The notes: generated by a model from the letters alone, not told the origin. A stretch of 64,000 bases of DNA from an uncultured Clostridia bacterium (GCA_944336475.1 CALVLD010000001.1:1-64000); one strand, 5' to 3'; shown: positions 7,966 through 18,163, numbered from the stretch's first letter. Translations and numbers: made by a program.

Positions 7966-10890
7966 ATGTCTGACAGGATGCATGGATTGAGTATTACACA
8001 ACTGCTTGACATGATCGAGGGCGAATACTACCGTTCGGAGACCATATTCGGCATAAAGCCCTTTATTTTCAACGCCAGGGCCGGTATTGAACTGTTTGAG
8101 GAGCGTCTTGATGCGCCGGTTGGCCCTGCGGCCGGCCCCCATACACAGCTTGCACAGAACATTATTGCCGCATATGTTGCAGGCTGTCGCTTCTTTGAAC
8201 TCAAGACGGTTCAAAAGCTTGACGGTGAGGATCTGCCCGTATCCAAGCCCTGCATCTCTGCCGAAGATGAGTGCTACAATGTCGAATGGTCAACGGAGCT
8301 TACGGTTGAAAATGCGTATCGTGAGTATGTCAAGGCATGGCTTGTTTTGAAGTACCTCAGTCTGAAAAGCGGCAAAGACGGCAACGGATTCATATTCAAC
8401 ATGAGCGTAGGTTACGATCTTGAGGGCATAAAGCTCGAGAAGATAGATCGATTTATCGAAGGATTAAAGGATGCATCCGACAACGAGTTTTACAATGAGT
8501 GCATCGATACTCTCTGCCGCAGGGCTCCTGCCGTGGAACAGGCTCTGCGCAGCCTTTCTCCATGCATCTGCAATTCAGTGACGCTGTCCACCCTGCATGG
8601 CTGCCCCGCCAATGAGATAGAGCGAATTGCGGCATATCTGATCACCGAGAAGAAGCTCAACACATACATCAAGTGCAATCCCACTCTCCTGGGATATGAG
8701 TATGCAAGGCGCACGCTCGATGAGATGGGTTATGACTACATCTGCTTTGATGACCGCCACTTCCGCGAGGATCTGCATTTCGAGGATGCCGTACCCATGA
8801 TAGACCGCCTGATGCGGCTTGCGGCCGAGCAGGGCGTTGCCTTCGGTGTGAAGCTGACCAACACATTCCCCGTGGACATAAAGGAAAATGAGCTTCCCGG
8901 CGAGGAGATGTACATGAGCGGAAAATCCCTCTATCCGCTTTCGCTTGAAGTTGCAGCTCGGCTCTCGGAGGCATTTGACGGCAGGCTGCGCATATCATTC
9001 TCGGGCGGTGCAGATGCGTTTAATATTGCACGTATTGCCGAATGCGGCATATACCCTATCACCTTTGCTACCACCCTCTTGAAGTCCGGCGGCTACACCC
9101 GTTGTAACCAGATCGTTTCCGAGGTGCTTAAGACAAATATCCCTGGCACAGTTGATGTCGGCAGGATAAGGCGGCTCAGCAATGACTCCAAGCTGAATGC
9201 ACGTCATGTCAAGCCCGTAAAACCCCTGCCCAACCGCAAGCTGCATGACAAACTCCCCATGTTTGACTGCTTTACCGCACCCTGCATGGCAGGATGCCCA
9301 TTTGGTCAGGACATTCCGGAGTACATTCGGCTTGTAGATAAGGGGCAGTATCTTGCCGCATTGAGACTCATAGTTGAAAAGAATCCCCTGCCGTTCATCA
9401 CCGGCGCGATATGCGCACATCACTGCATGGACAAGTGTACGAGGAATTTCTACGATGATCCCGTCTGCATCAGGAGCATAAAGCTCATTGCGGCAAACGG
9501 CGGTTATGACGGGTTGCTCGATTCAGTAAGGTTGCCCAAGCCCTGCGGGATGCGTGTCGCCGTGATCGGCGGCGGGCCTGCCGGTCTTGCCGCTGCATAT
9601 CTTCTCGGCAAGCGAGGGGTAGAGGTTACCCTCTTTGAAAAGGCCGATGCCCTTGGCGGCGTCGTGCGCAATGTCATACCGGATTTCAGGATCGATGCAG
9701 CTCTCATAGACAAGGATATTGAACTTGTTAAGAAATATTGTTCAGACATACGCCTTTCCACCCCTGCGCCCTCGGTCGCAGAGCTCAAATCGATTGGTTA
9801 TGACGCCGTTGTTGTTGCCGTAGGCGCTGAGAAGCGCGGCAAACTAAAGATCGACGGAAACGTCATCAATGCGATAGATTACCTTAGCGCAAGGCACAGG
9901 GGCGAGCGCACACTGCCCGGCGGCCATGTGGTCGTGGTCGGAGCCGGCAATACCGCAATGGATACTGCAAGGGCGGCTCTCCGTGAGGATGGTGTCACAG
10001 GCGTTTCGATAGTGTATCGCCGTACAAAGCGTTATATGCCGGCCGATGCAGAGGAACTGGAGCTTGCGATCACCGATGGCGTCGAGTTTATCGAATTGCT
10101 CTCCCCCGTCTCCTTTGCGGACGGAAAGCTCGTTTGTGAAAAAATGGCTCTTGCAGACACTGATGCCAACGGAAGGCGGAGCGTTATCTCCACGGGCGAG
10201 CAGGTCTGCATAGAATGCGCCTGCGTGATAGCCGCCGTTGGTGAAAGCGTTGACGACGCTTGCATGAACGAGCTTGGCATACAGCTTGAAAACGGCAGAG
10301 TTCGATTTGAGTATCCCGACAATGTGTTCTGTATCGGGGACTGCCTGCGTGGGCCTGCAACCGTTGCGGAGGCCATTGCCGACGCCAATGCGGTCGTTGA
10401 AAAGCTCTTAGGCAACGCTGCTTATTACATCCCCGTCAGCGCAAAGCTCATGTACCATGAGGCATTGGAGCGCCACGGCAAGCTCATGCCGAGCAGCCCC
10501 TCCGACACAAGCGAGTGCGAAAGGTGTTTGGGCTGCAATATCGTGTGCGAAAGCTGTGTCGATGTCTGCCCGAATCGTGCAAATGTTGCTATCAGCGTTC
10601 CCGGCAAGACACAGCGTCAGATACTCCACCTTGACAGGCTCTGCAACGAGTGCGGCAACTGCAAGACGTTCTGCCCACACGGCGGAGCGCCGTATCTTGA
10701 CAAGCTCACGCTGTTTGAAACTACCGAAGATTTCAATAACAGCAACAATTCCGGTTTCGTAATACTCGACGCCGACAGTGAATCCGTGATGCTTCGTATT
10801 AATGGTGAGCTTTGCTCTCCCTCATGTGATCCGGATGTTAGGGCTATGATAGAAGCCGTGATCCGCAGCTATACATATCTCTGGAAATAG
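7966..10890 (+). CDS. ygfK: YgfK-type Fe-S flavoprotein (putative selenate reductase subunit)
   Basis: 974 residues from the ATG behind GGGAGGTTTAAT. Domain order: a dihydropyrimidine/dihydroorotate dehydrogenase-like barrel (about 1-420); a glutamate-synthase-type Fe-S region with CTAPCMAGCPFG and CAHHCMDKC; an FAD site (VIGGGPAGLAAAYLLGKRG); an NAD(P) site (VVGAGNTAMDTARAAL); and a C-terminal double 4Fe-4S ferredoxin domain (CLGCNIVCESCVDVCP, CNECGNCKTFCPHGG). YgfK is known as an electron-transfer protein required for selenate reduction in E. coli and is linked with selenium-dependent molybdenum hydroxylases. It probably passes electrons between NAD(P)H and a partner encoded elsewhere; no molybdenum hydroxylase lies in this window. 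Confidence 0.9.
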   Translation: MSDRMHGLSITQLLDMIEGEYYRSETIFGIKPFIFNARAGIELFEERLDAPVGPAAGPHTQLAQNIIAAYVAGCRFFELKTVQKLDGEDLPVSKPCISAEDECYNVEWSTELTVENAYREYVKAWLVLKYLSLKSGKDGNGFIFNMSVGYDLEGIKLEKIDRFIEGLKDASDNEFYNECIDTLCRRAPAVEQALRSLSPCICNSVTLSTLHGCPANEIERIAAYLITEKKLNTYIKCNPTLLGYEYARRTLDEMGYDYICFDDRHFREDLHFEDAVPMIDRLMRLAAEQGVAFGVKLTNTFPVDIKENELPGEEMYMSGKSLYPLSLEVAARLSEAFDGRLRISFSGGADAFNIARIAECGIYPITFATTLLKSGGYTRCNQIVSEVLKTNIPGTVDVGRIRRLSNDSKLNARHVKPVKPLPNRKLHDKLPMFDCFTAPCMAGCPFGQDIPEYIRLVDKGQYLAALRLIVEKNPLPFITGAICAHHCMDKCTRNFYDDPVCIRSIKLIAANGGYDGLLDSVRLPKPCGMRVAVIGGGPAGLAAAYLLGKRGVEVTLFEKADALGGVVRNVIPDFRIDAALIDKDIELVKKYCSDIRLSTPAPSVAELKSIGYDAVVVAVGAEKRGKLKIDGNVINAIDYLSARHRGERTLPGGHVVVVGAGNTAMDTARAALREDGVTGVSIVYRRTKRYMPADAEELELAITDGVEFIELLSPVSFADGKLVCEKMALADTDANGRRSVISTGEQVCIECACVIAAVGESVDDACMNELGIQLENGRVRFEYPDNVFCIGDCLRGPATVAEAIADANAVVEKLLGNAAYYIPVSAKLMYHEALERHGKLMPSSPSDTSECERCLGCNIVCESCVDVCPNRANVAISVPGKTQRQILHLDRLCNECGNCKTFCPHGGAPYLDKLTLFETTEDFNNSNNSGFVILDADSESVMLRINGELCSPSCDPDVRAMIEAVIRSYTYLWK

Positions 10891-10900
10891 CGTCTGTTAA

Positions 10901-10937
10901 ACAAAGCGGCGTGACCGTGCAGGTCATGCCGCTTTGT
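10901..10937. terminator. Bidirectional terminator between ygfK and the beta-propeller gene
   Basis: ACAAAGCGGC with GCCGCTTTGT forms a long stem with further paired bases GTGACC/GGTCAT (one G-U) and a 5-nt loop. It lies between convergent genes, 10 bp after ygfK. On the minus strand the stem ends in GCTTTGTTT, giving a partial U-tract. Confidence 0.7.
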
Positions 10938-10950
10938 CGTGTCTGCCGTA

Positions 10951-13053
10951 TCAGAACACCACCGTGCCTAAAAGGCTGAATGTATTCAGATCTATCATGA
11001 CCATTATGCCATTGAACGCATCAACGATATAGTAATAGTCGTTTACATACAACCCACGGCCTTGATTTATAAAATATGATTCTATAAGCCCTTCGCCATC
11101 GGTATCGACAGCGGCTTCATAACTTATGATGCCCTGTTGAATGAATCCATGTTCATCGTCATATGTGTACAGGGCATATCCCGTGTCGCAGGGGAAGCCG
11201 ATAATCCCCCTATCATAGCTGACAAGTATTGCCTTGTGGTTGTAGGAAGCTTCGGAGTAGAAGCTGTCCGGTATCTCTATGCAATCTACCTGGGAGACAT
11301 TTGCCGGATCGGAAACATCGAACATACTGAGCTTCAATCCCAAAACGGCTCCGGTATTCTCATCGGCCGATTTGCCGAAGCCGAACAGCATTCCCTCTCC
11401 CCACGGGTGGAGGTACTCAGAGAAACCTGGAATCTTGAGCTCGCCCAGTATCTTGGGCTCTGTGGGAACTGACAGATCCACGCTGAACAGGGGATCAACC
11501 TGGCGGAAAGTGACAAAGTAACCCACATCACCCATGAACCGCACAGAGTAGACCCGCTCATCAGGCGCAATGTTCTCAATGCTTCCAACAACATTCATAG
11601 CTGTGTCGAGAACGTAGAGGCAGGTGTCCCGGTTTTCTTTGATCAGCGACATCGATGCATATCCGCCGTGCGGATCGTTCTCACGGACCTCATAGGTCTC
11701 TTGCCTGTCGCATACTATTCGAAGATACCCGTTATACTCGTCAAGTGCAAACTGGTTTAAGGGAGTGCCGCTGATCTCGCCCACGGCATCCACGCAGAGA
11801 TCATCGGTGCCAAGGGGGATGCGATAAAGCGTTGTCTTCTGGAATCTGCGGACATTGGCGGCATCTCCGTCTGTCTCGACCGTTTCCTCAGCATATTCGG
11901 TTTGTGTAAGTACAATACTGCTTCCGCTGCAGTACATTATGCTCGCATAGCCCAATACGGCCACCTCATCGGCAAAGTCGTCTGTGGCATCGACATCGAG
12001 CCTTGTTATAAAGGTATAGGCGTCATTGCGGGCAGGCTCGTCATCGCTGATATAGATATCGCTTGACGGAATTACCCTGCACTCCATATCGTCGCCGTAC
12101 ATGCAGGGGACATATGTTGCAATGTCATCCTCTTCCACATCGAACGTAGGAAAGTAGTTCGTCACGATGTAGAGCTGCCCCTCTGTCAGCCGCGAATCGG
12201 AATAGTAGCCGTCTTGAAAGACGGATGAAACATGCCTCGGATAACGTGCATCCGAGATATCAAATGCGTGTATTCCGGTAACGGCAGCCCCCATATATAC
12301 AGTGTATAAATCTCCGTTCGTAACCGTCTCCGACGGGGTCTCCTCCTGGGAGATGAGTATGACCTTGCCGCTTATAACATACATCTCAATAAAGCTGAAT
12401 GTAGTCCCATCAATGTTCGAAGTGCGGGGTAGCATGTCGGCATTTACAGACGCTATAAGCTCCGAGTCCTTGCCTGCGGCCGTGAGAATATTGAGCTCCG
12501 CTTCACCAAGAGCATATATGTATCTTCCGTCGGTCTTTACTATGTCCGCCTCGTCAACACCCTCTACCTGTGTGTTGGTCTCAGAATAGTCGAGCTCTGA
12601 ATCTAACATGCCATCCGCCGTCCCAGAAGCGTCTTCTAACGCTGCATCAGCTTTATTTTTGCCGAACCACATATCAAAAATGCCCGGCTTCTCGTATGTC
12701 ATGGACTGCAGCTTCATCCGTTCTATGGCGCTGACCATGTCGTACACCGTACTGTATGCGCTTACCTCGGCTTCAGTGTAGCCTGCCGGATAATTAAAGT
12801 TGAACGTACTGCTGCGGTCTCTTGCCTGATTCGTGCGGTTTGCTCCCCAGATGCTGCCAATCAGTGCAATCGGTATGGCAATGACCAAGCACGCCGCAAC
12901 CGCCGATACCACCCATCTGCGCATACGTCTGCGATCGCCTGTGGGCTTGCCGCCGGTGCTTTGGGCAGTATTCATGGCATCAAGCGTCCTCTGTCGTGCA
13001 TCTTGAGAGGGCCTTATCCCCTCGTTTGCAGCTTTATATTCATCATCAAACAT
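10951..13053 (-). CDS. Membrane-anchored beta-propeller protein
   Basis: 700 residues, matching the secreted beta-propeller family (PF09826 type). A basic N-terminal tail of about 45 residues is cytoplasmic, one membrane helix follows (about 47-69, VVSAVAACLVIAIPIALIGS), and the rest is outside the cell: a linker, then ESNTQVEGVDEADIVKTDGRYIYAL, the hallmark entry into the propeller, and repeated blades rich in VRFMGDVGYFVTF-like strands. The ATG overlaps the end of the ECF sigma gene by 8 bp. This layout (sigma factor coupled to a single-pass protein with a short inner tail) suggests the tail acts as anti-sigma factor and the propeller as sensor. That role is inferred. Confidence 0.85.
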   Translation of the reverse strand: MFDDEYKAANEGIRPSQDARQRTLDAMNTAQSTGGKPTGDRRRMRRWVVSAVAACLVIAIPIALIGSIWGANRTNQARDRSSTFNFNYPAGYTEAEVSAYSTVYDMVSAIERMKLQSMTYEKPGIFDMWFGKNKADAALEDASGTADGMLDSELDYSETNTQVEGVDEADIVKTDGRYIYALGEAELNILTAAGKDSELIASVNADMLPRTSNIDGTTFSFIEMYVISGKVILISQEETPSETVTNGDLYTVYMGAAVTGIHAFDISDARYPRHVSSVFQDGYYSDSRLTEGQLYIVTNYFPTFDVEEDDIATYVPCMYGDDMECRVIPSSDIYISDDEPARNDAYTFITRLDVDATDDFADEVAVLGYASIMYCSGSSIVLTQTEYAEETVETDGDAANVRRFQKTTLYRIPLGTDDLCVDAVGEISGTPLNQFALDEYNGYLRIVCDRQETYEVRENDPHGGYASMSLIKENRDTCLYVLDTAMNVVGSIENIAPDERVYSVRFMGDVGYFVTFRQVDPLFSVDLSVPTEPKILGELKIPGFSEYLHPWGEGMLFGFGKSADENTGAVLGLKLSMFDVSDPANVSQVDCIEIPDSFYSEASYNHKAILVSYDRGIIGFPCDTGYALYTYDDEHGFIQQGIISYEAAVDTDGEGLIESYFINQGRGLYVNDYYYIVDAFNGIMVMIDLNTFSLLGTVVF

Positions 13054-13588
13054 CGAAATAGTCTCCTTTCAATTCATCTTCAAGTTTCGTTCGGGCACGA
13101 TGCAGCCATGACTTGACCGTGCTCGGATTCGCCCCCATAAGCGATGCTATCTCTCTGACCCTATAGCCCTCGTAGTAGAACAGATGGATCGCAGTCCTCT
13201 GCGCCTTTGGGAGCTTCATCACAGCGACGTATACTCCGGTATATGAGGTTTCTGGCACAGCAGCAATGTCCTCGGAAAGCTCGGCACGATTTCGTCTCCA
13301 TGCGCTTGTAAGCATAGAGTTTGTGCGGTTGACGGTGGTACGTATCAGCCAAGCTCGCTGGTGCTCCGCCGTTTCAAAGCTCGGGTTTGCTTTTACATAT
13401 CGTACAAACACTTCCTGCATGACATCCTCGGCATCCGTCCTGTTCCTGCACCGCGCATAGGCAAGGCGAAAGACCATGTCCGAGTAACGGTAAAACACCT
13501 CTGTTGGATCATCAAGCGGCGGAAGCTTTACCACCTTTGCCTTGGCATTGCCGCTTGACTCTTTCTTGGCATCCAATGCTGCAAGCAT
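13046..13588 (-). CDS. ECF-family RNA polymerase sigma factor
   Basis: 180 residues. Region 2 (YRYSDMVFRLAYARCRNRTDAEDVMQEVFVRYVK) and region 4 (LPKAQRTAIHLFYYEGYRVREIASLMGANPSTVKSWLHRARTKL) are both clear, with no sigma-3 domain, hence ECF. ATG follows AAAGGAGTTAAAT. It is transcribed alone with the overlapping beta-propeller gene, downstream of the pfkA terminator. By analogy with other ECF pairs, its activity is probably held by the membrane partner and it may drive its own promoter, but no promoter consensus could be verified. Confidence 0.9.
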   Translation of the reverse strand: MLAALDAKKESSGNAKAKVVKLPPLDDPTEVFYRYSDMVFRLAYARCRNRTDAEDVMQEVFVRYVKANPSFETAEHQRAWLIRTTVNRTNSMLTSAWRRNRAELSEDIAAVPETSYTGVYVAVMKLPKAQRTAIHLFYYEGYRVREIASLMGANPSTVKSWLHRARTKLEDELKGDYFDV

Positions 13589-13683
13589 ATTTAACTCCTT
13601 TCAATGGGATATGCCGTAAATATCGACACTCACCGGTAATACCCTGCGCAGCGGCATTTGGTTGCACAGGGAATACAATAATA

Positions 13684-13715
13684 CAAAAAACGGACGCAGT
13701 ACTTCTCTGCGCCCG
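13684..13715 (-). terminator. Intrinsic terminator after pfkA
   Basis: On the minus strand CGGGCGCAG and CTGCGTCCG form a 9-bp stem (one G-U) with a 7-nt loop, followed directly by six T residues (13685-13690). It ends the murB-rapZ-whiA-dnaE-pfkA operon 13 bp after the pfkA stop. Confidence 0.85.
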
Positions 13716-13728
13716 CTGTTGCGATTAT

Positions 13729-14691
13729 TTAGAACTGCGCCATCACCGTGTTCAGGTCATATAGCTTGTTGTCGAATCTGTCCCTCATTCCCACAGCCTC
13801 GTCAAGCGGAACCTCGTAGATCTTATTCCTGCGGATGCCCACTGCCTTGCCGTAATCGTTCTCGGCAAGAAGCTCTACAGCTCTCTGCCCCAAGCGTGAT
13901 GCAAGTACTCTGTCAAATGCAGACGGGTTGCCTCCCCTCTGTATGTATCCGAGCACAGTTGCCTTTATCTCCACATCGGTATGCTGACGAACGTACTCCG
14001 CAAAATCCTCCGCCTTACCTGCGCCCTCTGCTATCATAACTATGCTGGTATACTTACCTCGCAGTTTGTTCTGCGCCAGCCTGTTTGCAGCATCCTCCCA
14101 GGACATGGGTCTTTCCGGGACGAGTATTAGGTCTGCTGCGCCGCCAACTCCCGCCCATAGGGCGATGTCGCCGCAGTTTCTACCCATAACCTCGATAACA
14201 CCCACACGATCATGCGCGCGCATAGTGTCACGAATCTTATATATCTCGTTCATTACATTATTAACGGCGGTATCGAACCCGATTGTAAAGTCGGTATAGC
14301 CCATGTCATTATCTATAGTGCCCGGTATGCCGATGGTGGGCACGCCCCTCTTGACAAGCTCCATACAGCCGCGGAAGCTGCCGTCGCCGCCTATAACTAT
14401 CAGACCCTCTATCCCGTATGCACGGAGTACGGATATGGCCTTATTGATACCCTCTTCGGTCTTGAACACCTCGCTTCGAGCGGTTCTCAATATAGTTCCG
14501 CCCTTGTGCATCTTGTTCTCAACTTTCTCGTGGCTGAGGTAGTCGACTCGACCCTCAATGAGCCCCTTGTAGCCATGGTACACGCCCATAACCTGCATGC
14601 CCATTGCAATGCCGGTTTTCAGCACGGCACGGATCGCACTATTCATGCCCGGTGTATCTCCGCCGCTTGTTAAAACGCCTATTCGTTTCAT
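13729..14691 (-). CDS. pfkA: 6-phosphofructokinase
   Basis: 320 residues, the usual bacterial ATP-dependent PfkA length. Motifs: ATP-binding GVLTSGGDTPGMN, GGDGSFRG and the catalytic PGTIDNDMGYTDFTIGFDTA with TIDND. It phosphorylates fructose 6-phosphate in glycolysis, in the cytoplasm. The ATG at 14691 follows AAGAGGTGAAACTT; a GTG three codons upstream is less likely because it overlaps the ribosome site. Five bases separate it from dnaE, as in other Clostridia where dnaE and pfkA are adjacent. Confidence 0.97.
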   Translation of the reverse strand: MKRIGVLTSGGDTPGMNSAIRAVLKTGIAMGMQVMGVYHGYKGLIEGRVDYLSHEKVENKMHKGGTILRTARSEVFKTEEGINKAISVLRAYGIEGLIVIGGDGSFRGCMELVKRGVPTIGIPGTIDNDMGYTDFTIGFDTAVNNVMNEIYKIRDTMRAHDRVGVIEVMGRNCGDIALWAGVGGAADLILVPERPMSWEDAANRLAQNKLRGKYTSIVMIAEGAGKAEDFAEYVRQHTDVEIKATVLGYIQRGGNPSAFDRVLASRLGQRAVELLAENDYGKAVGIRRNKIYEVPLDEAVGMRDRFDNKLYDLNTVMAQF

Positions 14692-14696
14692 AAGTT

Positions 14697-17600
14697 TCAC
14701 CTCTTATCCTTTACTTTAACGAATCTAACATTCTCGCTCCCGAGAAGATTTATCATAATATCGATCAGCGAAGCCGAGCCGTTTACCCAATAGGATTTGG
14801 GAATCAACATCGTCTTGCCTGTGACCACATCGTGGAACACCACCTCATGCGAACCGGGATATCGTCTAAGAATGGATGCTATACGATCCTTCATGCCAAC
14901 GGTATCCTTGTTAAATCTGAGATAGAGTCGAAATTCTTCGACCTTTTCCAGCGGAGTGATCTCGTCGATCATTATCGTATTGGCCCTATCCTCACGCATG
15001 GACAGCCTGCCGGATAATTTGACGGGTCGGCTGCTATCTGAGAACAGTTCCGAATACTTGCTGTATGTGGCCGGAAAAGCGGCAAACTCCACCTGTCCGG
15101 TCATATCCTCTATCATGCCGTACACCATCATGCCATTGTTCGCCTTGGTTGGACGTGTTCTTACGGATGTTAAAAGTCCTCCGAGCGTAACACGGTCATT
15201 ATCCCTCAGCAGGCTCAGCTCATCGGCATCGGCAAGCTGCTTTGCAGTCATGCCGATACGGGCAAGCTCTGCTTCATACTCCATGAGCGGATGGCCGCTT
15301 ATGTAGATGCCCAACGCCTCTTTCTCCATATCGAGGAGCTTGTCCATTGGAAACTCCTCGGATTGTTCGGGAGTTTTTACAGGTTGGGCAATTGGTTCTT
15401 CAACTATGTCAAAGAAGGACATCTGACCCGATTCTCTACGCTTGCGCTGAGCTGACTCAGCAGCCATCTCCTGCTCATAGTGATTCATGAGCCATAGCCT
15501 TGATACGCCCATACCATCAAAACATCCGGCTTTAATGAGTCCCTCTATCATTCGCTTATTGACGCCCGTTGCTCTGCGCAGGAAGTCGTTGAAGTCCTGA
15601 AATTTGCCGTTGGTATCCCTGTCGTGTAGCATTGCGCCCATCGCATCCATGCCTACGTTTCTGATTGCAGCAAGGCCGAATCTTATAGAGCCGTCCTCAA
15701 CCGTAAACTGCGGCTCTGAGCGGTTTATGTCTGGAGGCAGGATCCTGACGCCCCGGTTCCTGCAATAATAGATATAGTCGGCAATCTTATCAGCGCTGCC
15801 TATGTAGCTGTTTATAAGCGCAGTCATCATTTCGACCGGGTAATAATACTTGAGGTATGCCGTTCGATACGCCACTACAGCATAGCAGGCGGCATGAGCC
15901 TTGTTGAACGCATACGAAGCAAAGTCCGTCATCTCGTCGAATATCTTGTTTGCGGTTTCCGCAGAGAGCCCGTTGCGCACGGCGCCGGCAACCACTATAT
16001 TGCCGGAGTCGTCAACGATACCGTTGACAAAGTTGGCTCGCTCCTTCTCCATGACGTCATGCTTCTTTTTGCTCATGGCGCGGCGAATTAGGTCGCTCCT
16101 GCCGTAGGAGTACCCTGCAAGGTCACGGACTATCTGCATGACCTGCTCCTGATAGACCATGCAGCCGTATGTTGTGTTCAGTATGGGACGGAGCTTTTCG
16201 TCAATGTACATTACCGATTCTGGATCGGACTTCCCTGCGAGATATCTGGGTATCTGCTCCATGGGACCCGGCCTGAACAGGGCTATGCCTGCTATTATAT
16301 CCTCGAAGCAATCCGGCTTCATCTGCATCATAAAGTTTGTCATACCTGCAGATTCAAGCTGGAATATACCCATGGTATCACCCGAACAGATTAGCTTATA
16401 CACATTCGGATCGTCATACCCCTCGTTTTTGAAGGTTGGAGCATGCCCACCTTGCTTCTCAATATAGTTACAGCAGTCACGAATGACCGTAAGAGTGCGC
16501 AAGCCCAAAAAATCCATTTTCAAGAGACCGAGTTCCTCAAGAGTTCCCATAGGGAATTGGGTCGTGATGGAGTCTTCATTACGCTGAAGAGGGACGTACT
16601 CGGTTGTAGGAGCAGCAGAAATAACCACTCCGGCGGCATGGGTGGATGCATGCCGGGGCAGGCCCTCCAACTTCATGGATAGATCCAGCAGTTTCTTGAC
16701 GGATTCGCTGTTTTTGTACAGTTCGGCAAGCTCCGGCACCATCTCAATGGCCTGCTTGAGAGTGATCTTAAGCATTTGCGGTATCAGCTTTGCTATCTTA
16801 TCGACCTCTGCATAGGGCATACGGAGCACCCTGCCGACATCTCTCACGACAGCACGAGCGGCCATCGTTCCAAATGTGATTATCTGTGCGACATGGTCGG
16901 CGCCATATTTGTGTACCACATAGTCAATGACCTCCTGACGCCTCTCATAGCAGAAGTCAATATCAAAGTCGGGCATCGATATGCGCTCAGGATTCAAAAA
17001 CCTCTCGAACAGTAGGTTGTACTTCAACGGGTCAACATCGGTTATGTCAAGTGCATATGCTGCGATCGATGCCGCACCGCTGCCCCTGCCGGGCCCGACC
17101 ATTATCCCATGCTGCTTGGCATAGTGGATAAAGTCCCAAACAATGAGATAATAGTCGACAAATCCCATACGGGTGATTACATCAAGCTCATAGTTCAGCC
17201 GGTCCCATACCTCCGGCGATGGATCTGCACCGTATTTTTTCAGTATGCCGTCATGACACATCGAGCGAAGGTACTGCTCGTTATCCATCCCGTTCGGAGC
17301 TGCGAATCCCGGCAGATGTCTCACGCCAAACTGTATCTCAACGCTACACTTTGCTGCAATCTCCGCCGTGTTTGAAACGGCATCCTCATACCCATGGAAA
17401 CGTTTGAGCATCTCATCCTCGCTCTTGAGATAAAACTCCTCCGCCTCCATACGCATGCGGTCACGCTCATCCACGAACCGCCCCGTCTGTATACACAGGA
17501 GAGCATCCTGAGCCTCTGCATCGTCCTTGGTAACATAATGGATATCGTTTGTGGCGACCGTCTTTATGCCAAGCTCTTTGGCAAGCGAAACAAGCATAGG

Positions 17601-18149
17601 CAACGCCTGCTGCTGCTCTGGCAGACCATGATTTTGGATTTCGATATAGAAATCCTCCCCGAAGGTTTTCTTTAAGCGCCTTGCGATATCCTCAGCCTCA
17701 TTACGGCGGCCCTCCAACAGGCGACGGGGGATGTCGCCTGCAAGACAGCCCGAGAGACACACCAGCCCCGTATGATACTGCTCAAGCAGTTCATAATCTA
17801 TACGAGGTTTGTAGTAAAAGCCGTCAACGAAAGCTATTGACGACAGCTTCATAAGATTTTTATAGCCCTCATTGTTCTTTGCCAGGAGTATCAGGTGGCC
17901 ATACTCTCTTACATTGATCTTTTCATAGATGCTCCTTGGGGCTACATAGGCCTCCATGCCGAGGATAGGTTTAATCCCCTGCTTTACGCATTCCTTATAA
18001 AAGTCTATTACGCCGTACATACAGCCGTGGTCGGTTATTGCAAGCGAATCCATGCCAAGGGACTTCGCATGGGAAACAAGGTCGCTTATCCTTGCAGCGC
18101 CGTCAAGCAGGCTGTATTCCGTATGTACATGCAGGTGTGTAAATGCCAT
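14697..18149 (-). CDS. dnaE: DNA polymerase III alpha subunit (DnaE)
   Basis: 1,150 residues. An N-terminal PHP domain begins at once (HLHVHTEYSLLDGA), the polymerase palm carries GPGRGSGAASI and MPDFDIDFCYERR with the catalytic aspartates, then come the beta-binding and helix-hairpin-helix regions and a C-terminal OB-fold (DRVTLGGLLTSVRTRPTK). It is the DnaE1-like replicase. The start at 18149 (after GGGGGAGACACT) gives the family's canonical first residues; a longer open frame upstream runs through whiA and is not used. It lies 14 bp after whiA and 5 bp before pfkA in one operon. Confidence 0.97.
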   Translation of the reverse strand: MAFTHLHVHTEYSLLDGAARISDLVSHAKSLGMDSLAITDHGCMYGVIDFYKECVKQGIKPILGMEAYVAPRSIYEKINVREYGHLILLAKNNEGYKNLMKLSSIAFVDGFYYKPRIDYELLEQYHTGLVCLSGCLAGDIPRRLLEGRRNEAEDIARRLKKTFGEDFYIEIQNHGLPEQQQALPMLVSLAKELGIKTVATNDIHYVTKDDAEAQDALLCIQTGRFVDERDRMRMEAEEFYLKSEDEMLKRFHGYEDAVSNTAEIAAKCSVEIQFGVRHLPGFAAPNGMDNEQYLRSMCHDGILKKYGADPSPEVWDRLNYELDVITRMGFVDYYLIVWDFIHYAKQHGIMVGPGRGSGAASIAAYALDITDVDPLKYNLLFERFLNPERISMPDFDIDFCYERRQEVIDYVVHKYGADHVAQIITFGTMAARAVVRDVGRVLRMPYAEVDKIAKLIPQMLKITLKQAIEMVPELAELYKNSESVKKLLDLSMKLEGLPRHASTHAAGVVISAAPTTEYVPLQRNEDSITTQFPMGTLEELGLLKMDFLGLRTLTVIRDCCNYIEKQGGHAPTFKNEGYDDPNVYKLICSGDTMGIFQLESAGMTNFMMQMKPDCFEDIIAGIALFRPGPMEQIPRYLAGKSDPESVMYIDEKLRPILNTTYGCMVYQEQVMQIVRDLAGYSYGRSDLIRRAMSKKKHDVMEKERANFVNGIVDDSGNIVVAGAVRNGLSAETANKIFDEMTDFASYAFNKAHAACYAVVAYRTAYLKYYYPVEMMTALINSYIGSADKIADYIYYCRNRGVRILPPDINRSEPQFTVEDGSIRFGLAAIRNVGMDAMGAMLHDRDTNGKFQDFNDFLRRATGVNKRMIEGLIKAGCFDGMGVSRLWLMNHYEQEMAAESAQRKRRESGQMSFFDIVEEPIAQPVKTPEQSEEFPMDKLLDMEKEALGIYISGHPLMEYEAELARIGMTAKQLADADELSLLRDNDRVTLGGLLTSVRTRPTKANNGMMVYGMIEDMTGQVEFAAFPATYSKYSELFSDSSRPVKLSGRLSMREDRANTIMIDEITPLEKVEEFRLYLRFNKDTVGMKDRIASILRRYPGSHEVVFHDVVTGKTMLIPKSYWVNGSASLIDIMINLLGSENVRFVKVKDKR

Positions 18150-18163
18150 AGTGTCTCCCCCTG

